64,000 nucleotides of DNA from an uncultured Caryophanales bacterium. Its GTDB lineage: Bacteria; Bacillota_I; Bacilli_A; RF39; UBA660. The position numbers were made by a program, and so were the translations under genes. The notes under the pieces are model-generated. The model was not told the DNA's origin and did not search any database. It saw only the letters and a list, made by a program, of their open reading frames with translations. The DNA lies in assembly GCA_905206805.1 (NCBI GenBank), contig CAJLIR010000009.1:1-64000 (forward strand), in the 5' to 3' direction. Positions 1 to 8,374 of the stretch are shown one piece after another. The first letter of the stretch is position 1. Every line of letters begins with the position of its first letter.

Positions 1-395
1 GGAATAGTGGATTTAATGGAATATATGGTGCACCTGGAAATAATGATAGTGATGCGACACTATTAGAAAAAACAGATGGAATAGATTATCCAGAATCAAA
101 ATATTATAATTTATATCTATATAAATATGATTTAAATACAGATAATTGGTATGACTATACAAGTGGACTATTAGGAGATGCCACAAAAGAAATAGCTAAT
201 ACTAAAACAAATTCATCAGGTGGAAATAGAGGTTTGTGGTTTAATGATTATGTAGCATTTCCTACAACGGTTCGCCCTTGGTTTTTACGAGGAGGTAACT
301 ATGATGGCGATTCACTTGCGGGCGCGTTTTATATTTATCGTGACAGTGGTGCTGCTTATAGTACTCATGCTTTACGTCTGGTTCTTGCGTACTAA
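1..395 (+). CDS. C-terminal part of a prepilin/FGE-fold surface protein (partial)
   Basis: The reading frame is open from the window edge (first full codon at 3) to TAA at 393-395, so only about 130 C-terminal residues are seen. The segment is a clear paralogue of the C-terminus of the next gene: both contain YTSGLLGDATKEIANTKTN and end in RLVLAY. The fold is probably the C-type-lectin/formylglycine-generating-enzyme (FGE) type used by variable surface proteins. The last 40 or so residues, between PWFLRGG and RLVLAY, differ strongly from the neighbour while the upstream part is well conserved. The 3' end is visibly richer in G+C than its surroundings. The N-terminus lies outside the window. 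Confidence 0.8.
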   Translation, partial: NSGFNGIYGAPGNNDSDATLLEKTDGIDYPESKYYNLYLYKYDLNTDNWYDYTSGLLGDATKEIANTKTNSSGGNRGLWFNDYVAFPTTVRPWFLRGGNYDGDSLAGAFYIYRDSGAAYSTHALRLVLAY

Positions 396-418
396 TCGCG
401 TTAATAATTATTCATAAG

Positions 419-453
419 AAAAAATGTTTAAAATAAATTAAACGTTTTTTTTG
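419..453 (+). terminator. Rho-independent terminator
   Basis: A run of A, then GTTTAA ... TTAAAC and a run of eight T, forms a hairpin 24 bases after the stop of the partial gene. Confidence 0.7.
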
Positions 454-514
454 AAGCTCTTGCAAAAAGTAAAAATAAATGATAGTATTAATAATAGAAA
501 AGGTGGTAATAAAT

Positions 515-2386
515 GTGTTAACAACATGTAAAAATGAGGGGGACAATTTAAGAAATAAGCCCTCAAAAAGAGGCTTTACGTTAATAGAGTTATTAGCAGT
601 AATAGTAATACTAGCAGTAATTGCTTTAATTGCTATCCCACAAGTAATTAAAATATTAAATAAAGCAAGAATAAGTGCAGCAGAAGATACAACAAGTGGA
701 ATCGTAAAATCAGCAGAAAATTATGTAGCAGATTTTATGTTAAAAAATAAAGGAATAATACCTGCAGGAGATTTAAAATTTGAATGTAGTGATAATTCAT
801 GTAGTATGAGTCAGGAATTATTAGATAGTTTAGTTGAATATAATTTAGATGGATTAGATAAATTAGATATAAAAGGTACTATTCCAAAAAGCGGTATAGT
901 AGTAATAAAAAATAGTGGAAAACAAATAGTAGTAAGTGATTTAAAAATAAATAATTTCACATGTAATAATATAAATGGAAAATCAAAATGTGATACATTA
1001 AATAGATATAAAGAAGAAGATTTAAATGGAGCAGATCCAGTAATAGATGGAGATTTAGTACCAGTAATTATAGAAAGTGACGGAACAGTAAAAAAAGCCG
1101 ATTTAGAAAATGCTTGGTATAATTATACAAATAAAGAATGGGCAAATGCAGTAATACTAAAAACAAATAAAGAATATAAAAATGAAGAAGTAATACCAGA
1201 AGAAAATATCAAACAATATTATGTATGGATACCAAGATATAAGTATCAATTATGGAATGTAGGAAGTGGAACATTAGATAGTGATTCAAATTATCCAAAT
1301 GGAACAAGTGAGAGTCCAATCAATATTGTATTTGAAGGAGTAACAACTGAAGAATCAAAAGGAAATCAAAATGGTGAATGGTTAACACATCCAGCATTTA
1401 CAAATTTTGGAACAAATGGAATCTGGGTAGGAAAATTTGAAACAAGTTATGATGAAGAAACATTTACAAATAAAGATACATTTTTAACAACAAATCCAAA
1501 TTATGCAAATACCAAAGATTCAAGTAAAATAATAATAAAACCAAATGTAAGAAGTTTAACTGCAAAATCAGTAAGTCAGTTTTATACTTTAAGTAAAAAT
1601 ACAAATGAAGAATTGAATTCTCACATGATGACCAATATGGAATGGGGAGCAGCCGCATATTTAACATATTCGGTATATGGAAAATGTAATGGTACAACGT
1701 GTGAAGAAGTATACATAAATAATGTTAATACAGGTTATTTAAAATCTGAACAAAAATTTACTGGTCAATGGAATTATGGAGCAACTATAACAGGCTGTAG
1801 TGGAGAAACAGTAAACGCAGCTGTTATGATCAACATGACTTCCTGCGAAAGTGGAAATACATATATAGAGGCAAAAGCAAGTACAACAGGAAATATAACA
1901 GGAATCTATGATATGAGTGGAGGTAATTCAGAATATGTTATGGGAGTCATAACTATAGATAATAAGTTAGTAAGTGGAAAAAATAATAAATGGAATAGTG
2001 GATTTAATGGAATATATAGTGCACTTGGAAGTGATGACAGTGATGCAACACTATTAGAAAGAACAAATGGGATAGATTATCCAGATTCACGATATTATAA
2101 TTTATATCCATATAAGTATGGCTTTAATACAAATGAACGTTATGATTATACAAGTGGATTATTAGGAGATGCCACAAAAGAAATTGCTAACACTAAAACA
2201 AATGCATCTAGTGGAAACACAGGTTTATGGTTTAGTGATTCAGCCGTTTTTCCTAATGCTGTTAATCCATGGTTCTTACGTGGTGGTTATTTTGAATTAG
2301 GTGGAAGAGCAGGAATTTTTAATTTTTCTACTGGACCAGGTCTCACTTATAGTTACTACTCTTCACGTTTAGTTCTTGCTTATTAA
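515..2386 (+). CDS. Prepilin-type signal protein with C-terminal FGE/C-type-lectin-like domain
   Basis: A 623-residue surface protein. I start it at GTG 515, eight bases after AGGTGG (501-506); the upstream ATG at 479 has no ribosome binding site. A type IV prepilin signal KRGFTLIE sits at residues 18-25 (cleavage after G20, Glu at +5), followed by a hydrophobic helix. The middle is a pilin-like spacer. The C-terminal half carries YVWIPRYKYQLW and DMSGGNSEYVMG, typical of the FGE/C-type lectin fold, and ends in a divergent tip between PWFLRGG and RLVLAY. It is a tandem paralogue of the gene ending at 395. The likely role is display of a ligand-binding domain on a pseudopilus or on the membrane. 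The enzyme function of true FGE is not implied. The ligand is unknown. Confidence 0.8.
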   Translation: MLTTCKNEGDNLRNKPSKRGFTLIELLAVIVILAVIALIAIPQVIKILNKARISAAEDTTSGIVKSAENYVADFMLKNKGIIPAGDLKFECSDNSCSMSQELLDSLVEYNLDGLDKLDIKGTIPKSGIVVIKNSGKQIVVSDLKINNFTCNNINGKSKCDTLNRYKEEDLNGADPVIDGDLVPVIIESDGTVKKADLENAWYNYTNKEWANAVILKTNKEYKNEEVIPEENIKQYYVWIPRYKYQLWNVGSGTLDSDSNYPNGTSESPINIVFEGVTTEESKGNQNGEWLTHPAFTNFGTNGIWVGKFETSYDEETFTNKDTFLTTNPNYANTKDSSKIIIKPNVRSLTAKSVSQFYTLSKNTNEELNSHMMTNMEWGAAAYLTYSVYGKCNGTTCEEVYINNVNTGYLKSEQKFTGQWNYGATITGCSGETVNAAVMINMTSCESGNTYIEAKASTTGNITGIYDMSGGNSEYVMGVITIDNKLVSGKNNKWNSGFNGIYSALGSDDSDATLLERTNGIDYPDSRYYNLYPYKYGFNTNERYDYTSGLLGDATKEIANTKTNASSGNTGLWFSDSAVFPNAVNPWFLRGGYFELGGRAGIFNFSTGPGLTYSYYSSRLVLAY

Positions 2387-2401
2387 TTAATAATATATAA
2401 T

Positions 2402-2432
2402 AAAAAAATCAACTAATTAAATGTTGATTTTT
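2402..2432. terminator. Bidirectional terminator between convergent genes
   Basis: The hairpin AATCAAC / GTTGATT is flanked by A- and T-runs, so it can stop both the upstream surface gene and the convergent phosphatidyltransferase gene, whose stop codon lies in the stem. Confidence 0.75.
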
Positions 2433-2946
2433 TTGTAGTTTTAAAAGTTAGACCTTTTACAATGTAACATACGATACATATTATTTGTAAAATTATTGTA
2501 ATAACTAAAAATATATTCATCAATAATAAGGTATTTGATGTGAAACAAGCTATAAATCCTAATATTACAGCAACAAATAAAAACCAGGTTTTTACTTTTC
2601 CGATAAATAGTGATTCTCTCGCTCCGTATTTAAAGTGAAAATATAAATTTATTACAGAAATAATTATTTCTAATCCAAGACTTAATAATAAAATTTTAAA
2701 TTTAATTGACAGAGTAATTAATAATCCAATTGCAAAAAATTTATCACTTACTGCATCTAATTTTGCCCCAAATTCACTTTCTACATGAAATTTTCTAGCA
2801 ATATAGCCATCAAAACAATCTGTTATTGCTGTTATTACCGCAATAATAATTGCAAGTTCAATTTTATTTAAAGTAAATAAAACGATAATAAATGGTATGC
2901 TTATTATTCTGATTGAGGTCAAAATGTTTGGAATATATTTTATCAT
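2413..2946 (-). CDS. CDP-alcohol phosphatidyltransferase family membrane enzyme
   Basis: This 177-residue integral membrane protein contains the full family signature: D-x2-DG-x2-AR-x8-G-x3-D-x3-D, seen from DCFDGYIARK onward with the last two Asp in LDAVSDK. The N-terminus MIKYIPNILTSIRI resembles phosphatidylglycerophosphate synthase (PgsA), which joins CDP-diacylglycerol and glycerol 3-phosphate. The substrate alcohol is not proven, since cardiolipin-synthase-like or other members share the motif. I start at ATG 2946, six bases after AAAGGGTG; an in-frame GTG at 2955 is part of that ribosome site. A consensus promoter lies just upstream (2968-2996), giving a very short leader. Confidence 0.85.
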   Translation of the reverse strand: MIKYIPNILTSIRIISIPFIIVLFTLNKIELAIIIAVITAITDCFDGYIARKFHVESEFGAKLDAVSDKFFAIGLLITLSIKFKILLLSLGLEIIISVINLYFHFKYGARESLFIGKVKTWFLFVAVILGFIACFTSNTLLLMNIFLVITIILQIICIVCYIVKGLTFKTTKKSTFN

Positions 2947-2967
2947 AGGCAACACCCTTTCACATTA

Positions 2968-2996
2968 ATTTTATCGATTTTATCTTTTTTTGTCAA
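2968..2996 (-). promoter_or_regulatory. Sigma-A promoter of the phosphatidyltransferase gene
   Basis: On the minus strand TTGACA (2996-2991), a 17-base spacer and TAAAAT (2973-2968) match the housekeeping consensus. Confidence 0.75.
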
Positions 2997-3052
2997 TTAA
3001 TGAATAATAATTATTTAAAATAATATAATTTAGTGTATTAATAATTTAATAC

Positions 3053-3088
3053 AGAGGAAACTTGTAGTGCTACAGTTTCCTTTTTTAT
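3053..3088 (+). terminator. Orphan terminator hairpin ahead of the autolysin gene
   Basis: GGAAACT ... GTAG TG CTAC AGTTTCC followed by TTTTTT is a strong plus-strand terminator. No plus-strand gene precedes it here: the upstream gene runs the other way, and the promoter of the downstream gene lies after it. It may end a short RNA or block antisense readthrough. Confidence 0.65.
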
Positions 3089-3089
3089 G

Positions 3090-3118
3090 TTGAAATGTGT
3101 CGAATTTTATGGTACAAT
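3090..3118 (+). promoter_or_regulatory. Sigma-A promoter of the autolysin gene
   Basis: TTGAAA (3090-3095), a 17-base spacer and TACAAT (3113-3118), 28 bases before the ATG at 3146. Confidence 0.7.
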
Positions 3119-3145
3119 TTATATGATATGATAGGGAGGGCTAGT

Positions 3146-6130
3146 ATGAAGAAAATAATAAATATTTTGCTTATAATAAATATTTTGTTTTGTTATATAT
3201 GTCCTATTAGTTTTAATGTAAAAGCTTTGGAAGATGAATATATAGTGTCTGTTTTAGATAAAAGTGGTAATGTTACAGAATTAGGGCGTTATTCTGATTA
3301 TAATGAAGCAAAAATAAAAATGAATGAACATAATTCTAATTCAAGTAATGTTGCTGTTATATATAGAAGTGGTAATTTGATTAATGCAAAATACGCTATG
3401 GTAAAATTTAAACCGGGTAATGTTTTATACTTGTATCCTACATCTACAAGTAATAGTTATTATACTGCAACACACACGTCGTATGGACTTGATGCAGCTT
3501 TTATTGATTATGATCCTAATACTAATCGTGTTAAATTAAAAATAAGTGGATTTACAGGATGGGCAGATGCGAACTACTTAAATATAGTTCCAGTTGTTCA
3601 ATTATATTCCAATAATTTGCGTATTAACGAAAATATTCATGATTCTTTAAATGTAAGAAGTGATGCAACTTCCTCAAGTAATAGCATAGGTTATGTTGTA
3701 TCTGGACAGGTATTTTCTTATACTGAATCAAAACAAAATGGTGGATATACTTGGTATAGAATTCTTTATAATGGCAGTTATGGTTGGATTGCAAATGTAG
3801 ATAATGGTATTTCTTTGGATGTAGATAATGGTTTGAAAACTTATTATCAAAATTATGGCGGAACAGGAAATCTATTACACTATTTTGCTTATAATACATC
3901 TGGAAGTGAAAATTCAACGTTTACAAATTTAGGACCTGCCCCAAGTTTCTTAACACAATATAAAAATTATTATAGTTTTGATGGAAATTATTTTTATGAA
4001 GATTTAATTGACATGCTTGACGATTATAAAAATGATAATTATAACAAAGCTGTTAATAAAGATAATCCTTATTATGCATACTATTTATATCTACCAAATA
4101 GATCGCAAACTTCTTATACTGCTGATGATTTGAATTTAATTATCAATCAAAAAGGATATACATCAAAACCAGATGCATCTATAAGATATGTTGATGATAA
4201 TGGAAATTTTATAGGAGGAATAAATCGTAATGGTATTTCTCAAATGGTAGGAGAAGGTGCTAGTTTTATTGCAAGTCAAGAAATGTATGGAGTAAATGCT
4301 TTGTTAACATTCTCGGCAGCTATAAATGAAAGTGCAACTGGAACTAGTGAGTTAGCATTTGCTAAAAATAATTTATTTGGACATAGAGCTTATGATAGTT
4401 GTCCATTTACTTGTGCAACTACTTATAAAACTGTAAGTGAAGCAATCTATGAACATGCAAGATTAACTGGTGAAAATTATAATAATCCAAATCATACTTA
4501 TTATCATGGAAGCCATTATGGTAATAAGGGGAGTGGAATGAATGTAATGTATGCAACTGATCCGTATTGGGGTGAGAAAGCAGCTCAAAATTATTATTTT
4601 GCTGATAGTGCTTATGGTAAAGCAGATTATTTATATAATACATTAGGTATAAAATTAAAGAGTGAAAATATTTATGTTTATTCTGAACCTAATGAAAATT
4701 CAAAACAAATTTATAATGTTAATAATGATTATGAAGACGTAGCTAATATACCATTAATTGTTTTAGATAAGTTTAAAAATGAAAATGGTGAATGGTATAA
4801 AGTTTATACTGAAATAGGTTTAGACGAAAACAAAAACATAGTAACAGATAGATATGATCGTAATTATAGTTATGGATATATTAAAGCAGACGAATTATAT
4901 GTTTCTAATAGTCAACCTAATATTGAGGCTAAGGATATTAATGTTAAAGTTGGTAATCAAATAGATTTGATGAAAGATGTAAAAGCAACTGATAAAGAAG
5001 ATAGAGATATAACTCAAAATGTAACTTATGAAACTAATGTAGATTTTAATACACCAGGTGAGTATGAAATTACATATAAAGTTAAAGATAAAAGTAATTT
5101 TAGCGTAAGTAGAACTTATAAAATTAATGTAGAAATTAATACAGATGATAATCCAGATAATATAAATACTAGTATATTGGATAAAATAAGCAAAACAAAA
5201 ACAAAACAAAATTCATTATTTTATATGGATTATCTAAAAAATATCGATGGTAAATTGATGTTAAAAGGTTATAGTACTATAAATGGTATTGATAATAACC
5301 TAGAATCTAATATTGAATATAATTTAATACTTGAAAATGTTGATACAAATGATTTAGTTGTATTAGATGCTACAAGAATTACAGACAGAGATTCAATAAA
5401 AAGAGTTCCATTTAATAACGATAATATCGATTATACTTACTCATGGTTTGACACTGAAATTGATTTATCAAAAGTTCCAAATGGAAATTACAAAATGTAT
5501 GTTTTAGCTCAAAATGATAAGTATTATTCAATTTCCGTTGTTAGCAATAAACTTTATAAAGAACAAACAACAAGTTTTAAAAGCAGCAAAGGAGTTATAA
5601 TATATCGTGATTTTAATGATAGAACAGGTGCCATAGAGTTGAATGTTAGAGATGAATTATTAGCTAACAAGACAAGTTCTTATATGTACAATCAGTATGA
5701 TACGTATCGCACATTCGAATTTTTAGATAATAAACTTCATTTAAAAGGCCTTTCATATTCTTATGGTATGAACCTTGGTGAGAATGAAAATGTTGAAAGA
5801 AAAATAATTTTTGAAAATAATAAAACATATGAAAAATATACATTTGATTTAGGTAGTATTACAGAAGGCTTATATGATGCTGTATTACCTGTTGATGATA
5901 ATTTAGATAAGAAAAGAGCATGGTATGATAATTTAATCGATATATCTAATATTCCAATAGGAAATTATGTTATTTATATTACTACTACATCAAACATTAC
6001 TGATATAGCTGAATTGACTGAGAAATTAGGTAGAAATCTAGATTCAGTTACTGCAACAATAAATAATAAAAATTATAGCTTTTCAATAAATAATCAAAAA
6101 GGAAATAGAATAGAGTTAACTGTTAAATAG
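3146..6130 (+). CDS. Secreted GH73-type N-acetylglucosaminidase with SH3b and Ig-like domains
   Basis: A 994-residue exported cell-wall hydrolase. The start is ATG 3146, five bases after AGGGAGGG. A hydrophobic signal peptide covers residues 1-28. An SH3b wall-binding domain lies near 160-220 (LNVRSDATSSSNSIGYV). A glucosaminidase domain follows near 365-500, with AAINESATGTSELA (probable catalytic Glu) and NNLFGHRAYDSCPF. A second SH3-like stretch and a bacterial Ig-like/DUF5011 domain (VKVGNQIDLMKDVKATDKED) come next, then two repeated beta-rich modules to the end. The family cleaves the glycan strands of peptidoglycan during growth or cell separation. It is a monocistronic unit with its own promoter and terminator. 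There is no LPXTG or membrane anchor at the C-terminus. Confidence 0.88.
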   Translation: MKKIINILLIINILFCYICPISFNVKALEDEYIVSVLDKSGNVTELGRYSDYNEAKIKMNEHNSNSSNVAVIYRSGNLINAKYAMVKFKPGNVLYLYPTSTSNSYYTATHTSYGLDAAFIDYDPNTNRVKLKISGFTGWADANYLNIVPVVQLYSNNLRINENIHDSLNVRSDATSSSNSIGYVVSGQVFSYTESKQNGGYTWYRILYNGSYGWIANVDNGISLDVDNGLKTYYQNYGGTGNLLHYFAYNTSGSENSTFTNLGPAPSFLTQYKNYYSFDGNYFYEDLIDMLDDYKNDNYNKAVNKDNPYYAYYLYLPNRSQTSYTADDLNLIINQKGYTSKPDASIRYVDDNGNFIGGINRNGISQMVGEGASFIASQEMYGVNALLTFSAAINESATGTSELAFAKNNLFGHRAYDSCPFTCATTYKTVSEAIYEHARLTGENYNNPNHTYYHGSHYGNKGSGMNVMYATDPYWGEKAAQNYYFADSAYGKADYLYNTLGIKLKSENIYVYSEPNENSKQIYNVNNDYEDVANIPLIVLDKFKNENGEWYKVYTEIGLDENKNIVTDRYDRNYSYGYIKADELYVSNSQPNIEAKDINVKVGNQIDLMKDVKATDKEDRDITQNVTYETNVDFNTPGEYEITYKVKDKSNFSVSRTYKINVEINTDDNPDNINTSILDKISKTKTKQNSLFYMDYLKNIDGKLMLKGYSTINGIDNNLESNIEYNLILENVDTNDLVVLDATRITDRDSIKRVPFNNDNIDYTYSWFDTEIDLSKVPNGNYKMYVLAQNDKYYSISVVSNKLYKEQTTSFKSSKGVIIYRDFNDRTGAIELNVRDELLANKTSSYMYNQYDTYRTFEFLDNKLHLKGLSYSYGMNLGENENVERKIIFENNKTYEKYTFDLGSITEGLYDAVLPVDDNLDKKRAWYDNLIDISNIPIGNYVIYITTTSNITDIAELTEKLGRNLDSVTATINNKNYSFSINNQKGNRIELTVK

Positions 6131-6149
6131 TTAACTTTATTTTTGTATA

Positions 6150-6181
6150 AAAAATAGAAGATTTATATTATCTTCTATTTT
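6150..6181. terminator. Bidirectional terminator
   Basis: AAATAGAAGAT / ATCTTCTATTT with flanking A and T runs between convergent genes; the stop of the PASTA gene lies in the stem. Confidence 0.75.
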
Positions 6182-8181
6182 ACTATTGTTACTGTATATG
6201 TATCACAGCTATTTAAATTTTTTCCATCTATTTCATTAGCATTACAAACCGCACCACTTGTTGAATCACCACTTTGACATTTGTCGACTAAATTAAAGTT
6301 CCATTTAATTTGAGAATATTGCTTTGATAAAATATTTTGCGTTTGATTTCCATCATTTCCTGGTGTTATCCAAACAGTTGTAGTTTTTGATTTATCACAA
6401 GTAGGGGTAGGATCTGGTTTTGGGTCTTCCTTAGGTTTAGGACCACTACTTAATCCAATACTAACATAAGTTCCAGAAACAACTTCGCTTCCTGCATTTT
6501 TATTTTGATTTTGCGCTATATCATATGGTGTATCAGAATATCCATTATAATAAAATGTACAGTTTAACCCAATATTATTACAAGTACTAGAAATTTCACT
6601 TTTACTTTTTCCAATAAATGATGGAACAGTTACTGGTTTACCATAAGATATATGAACAATTATAACATCACTATAATTTATTACAGCATTTTCTTCAGGT
6701 ATTGTTTTAATTATATCACCTTTATTAACATTATCATTAAATTCATATTCTTCACGGTACTCAATTCCAAGATTATTAGCCCAATTTCTTAAATCAGAAA
6801 TATTATTAAATTTTGGCATTTTCAAAGGACCTTTTGATGTGGTTATTGTAATTAATGTTCCAGCTTCAATTTCATCGTTTTCTTTGTAATCAGCTTCAAT
6901 TATTTTTCCAGCTTCAATATTTGAATCATATTTTGTTTCAAATTTTACTTTTAAATTATTATTTATTATCCATTCTGTTGCTTCATCTACACTTAGTTTT
7001 GTTAAGTCAGGAACAACAATTTTTTTACCCTTAGATATTATTAATTTTACTGTATCGTCTTTTGGATTTACAGTTTTGCCTGGATCTGTTTCTTGATCTG
7101 CAACATAATTTTTAGCAATTTCATCAGAGAATACATAAACTAATTCATATTTTATTCCATGTCTTTTAAGCCATAATGTAGCATCCATTAAACTTTTATT
7201 TTTTAAATTAATCATTTCAACTGGTTCCAAATCGTCAGTACTACCAAGTGATACTTTTATATTAACTTCGTCATTTCTTCTGATTTGACCGCTTATACTT
7301 TGTTCTATAATAGTGTCTTTTTCTTTTTCTTCATTAACTTCATAGTCTATATTAACATTATTTAAAAAATTATCATTAATTGTTTTCATAGCGTCATCAA
7401 TATTCCAACCAACCATATTTGGAAGTGAAATAATTTTATCATAGTTAGGACCATATGATACTGTAAATGTTATTTTGTCTACTTTTTTTAATAGTGTATT
7501 AGGATAAATATCTTGAGTAATAATGCGATATTCTTCTATATTATCACTGTATTCATAAATTTGATTTACTTCAATATTATTTTCTTTTGCCCATTTTAAT
7601 GCTTCAGAGATTGTTTTATTTTGAAAATTTTCTAATAATTCTTGAGTAGGTAATTCAATATTATTATTAAGAACTAAGAAATTAAATATTAAAAATCCAG
7701 AAAGAATTATTGTTGTAAAATAACTAAAAACATTTTTAGTTTTATAATTTTTAGTAATTACCATTATTGTTAAAAATAATGCAAAAATAGTTATAACTAT
7801 AGCATTAATAATTAAATACAAATTATTTACTTGGTCACCACAGAAAATAACAGTAAATATTGAATAAGAAATACTTAGAATTAAACATATAATTGCAAAA
7901 ATATTTTTCCCAATATTTTTATTGCTTATTTCAGTTTCATTTTTCCTAATTTTCTCTTTCTTTTTTTCAATTGATAATTTATTTTTATCGTGTTCTTTTT
8001 TTAATGTCTCATCAAAATTTTTATCAATTAAATTGATATCTTGTTTTTCGTCGTTTTTCATTTTCTCTTTTTTTTCTTCTAATAACATTTTTTCCATTTT
8101 TTTTCTTTCACTGCGACTCATTATATCGCTAAAAGTATTAGATAAATCAATATTATTTTGTTTTCCTTCTTTATTCTTCAT
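6175..8181 (-). CDS. Membrane protein with multiple PASTA domains (no kinase)
   Basis: A 668-residue protein started at ATG 8181 after AGGTGG; an upstream in-frame TTG has no better site. Residues 1-90 are a highly charged cytoplasmic segment (SRSERKKMEKMLLEEKKEK). Two or three membrane helices follow (FAIICLILSISYSIF, IINAIVITIFALFL, FTTIILSGFLIFNF). The extracellular part is about six PASTA-like repeats, each ending in SYG/SLG/SKG/SSG before the next begins (for example LPNMVGWNIDDAMKTI and VPSFIGKSKSEISSTC). PASTA repeats bind muropeptides or the cell wall in PknB kinases and PBP2x, but no kinase or penicillin-binding domain is present. A Cys-containing C-terminal tail follows a Pro/Lys linker. 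It is likely a wall-sensing or wall-binding anchor. Confidence 0.8.
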   Translation of the reverse strand: MKNKEGKQNNIDLSNTFSDIMSRSERKKMEKMLLEEKKEKMKNDEKQDINLIDKNFDETLKKEHDKNKLSIEKKKEKIRKNETEISNKNIGKNIFAIICLILSISYSIFTVIFCGDQVNNLYLIINAIVITIFALFLTIMVITKNYKTKNVFSYFTTIILSGFLIFNFLVLNNNIELPTQELLENFQNKTISEALKWAKENNIEVNQIYEYSDNIEEYRIITQDIYPNTLLKKVDKITFTVSYGPNYDKIISLPNMVGWNIDDAMKTINDNFLNNVNIDYEVNEEKEKDTIIEQSISGQIRRNDEVNIKVSLGSTDDLEPVEMINLKNKSLMDATLWLKRHGIKYELVYVFSDEIAKNYVADQETDPGKTVNPKDDTVKLIISKGKKIVVPDLTKLSVDEATEWIINNNLKVKFETKYDSNIEAGKIIEADYKENDEIEAGTLITITTSKGPLKMPKFNNISDLRNWANNLGIEYREEYEFNDNVNKGDIIKTIPEENAVINYSDVIIVHISYGKPVTVPSFIGKSKSEISSTCNNIGLNCTFYYNGYSDTPYDIAQNQNKNAGSEVVSGTYVSIGLSSGPKPKEDPKPDPTPTCDKSKTTTVWITPGNDGNQTQNILSKQYSQIKWNFNLVDKCQSGDSTSGAVCNANEIDGKNLNSCDTYTVTIVK

Positions 8182-8374
8182 ACTACCACCTATTATCAAT
8201 TATACATTAAATATTGAAAAAAATAAATAATTATTTTAGTAATTTATTTTATATTTTAACGAAATTTAATATTGATTTTTATGAAAAATTTGTTATAATA
8301 TAATAAGTGCAAGAAGGTTTGAATATTGTTTTGCATGTTACCATATTATTATATAGAAAGTTAGGAGTGAAATT

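Noticed and set aside
1..2386. A diversity-generating retroelement
   Set aside because: No reverse transcriptase, template repeat or accessory gene is visible; only the target-like fold is. Kept as a hypothesis about variability, not called as an element.
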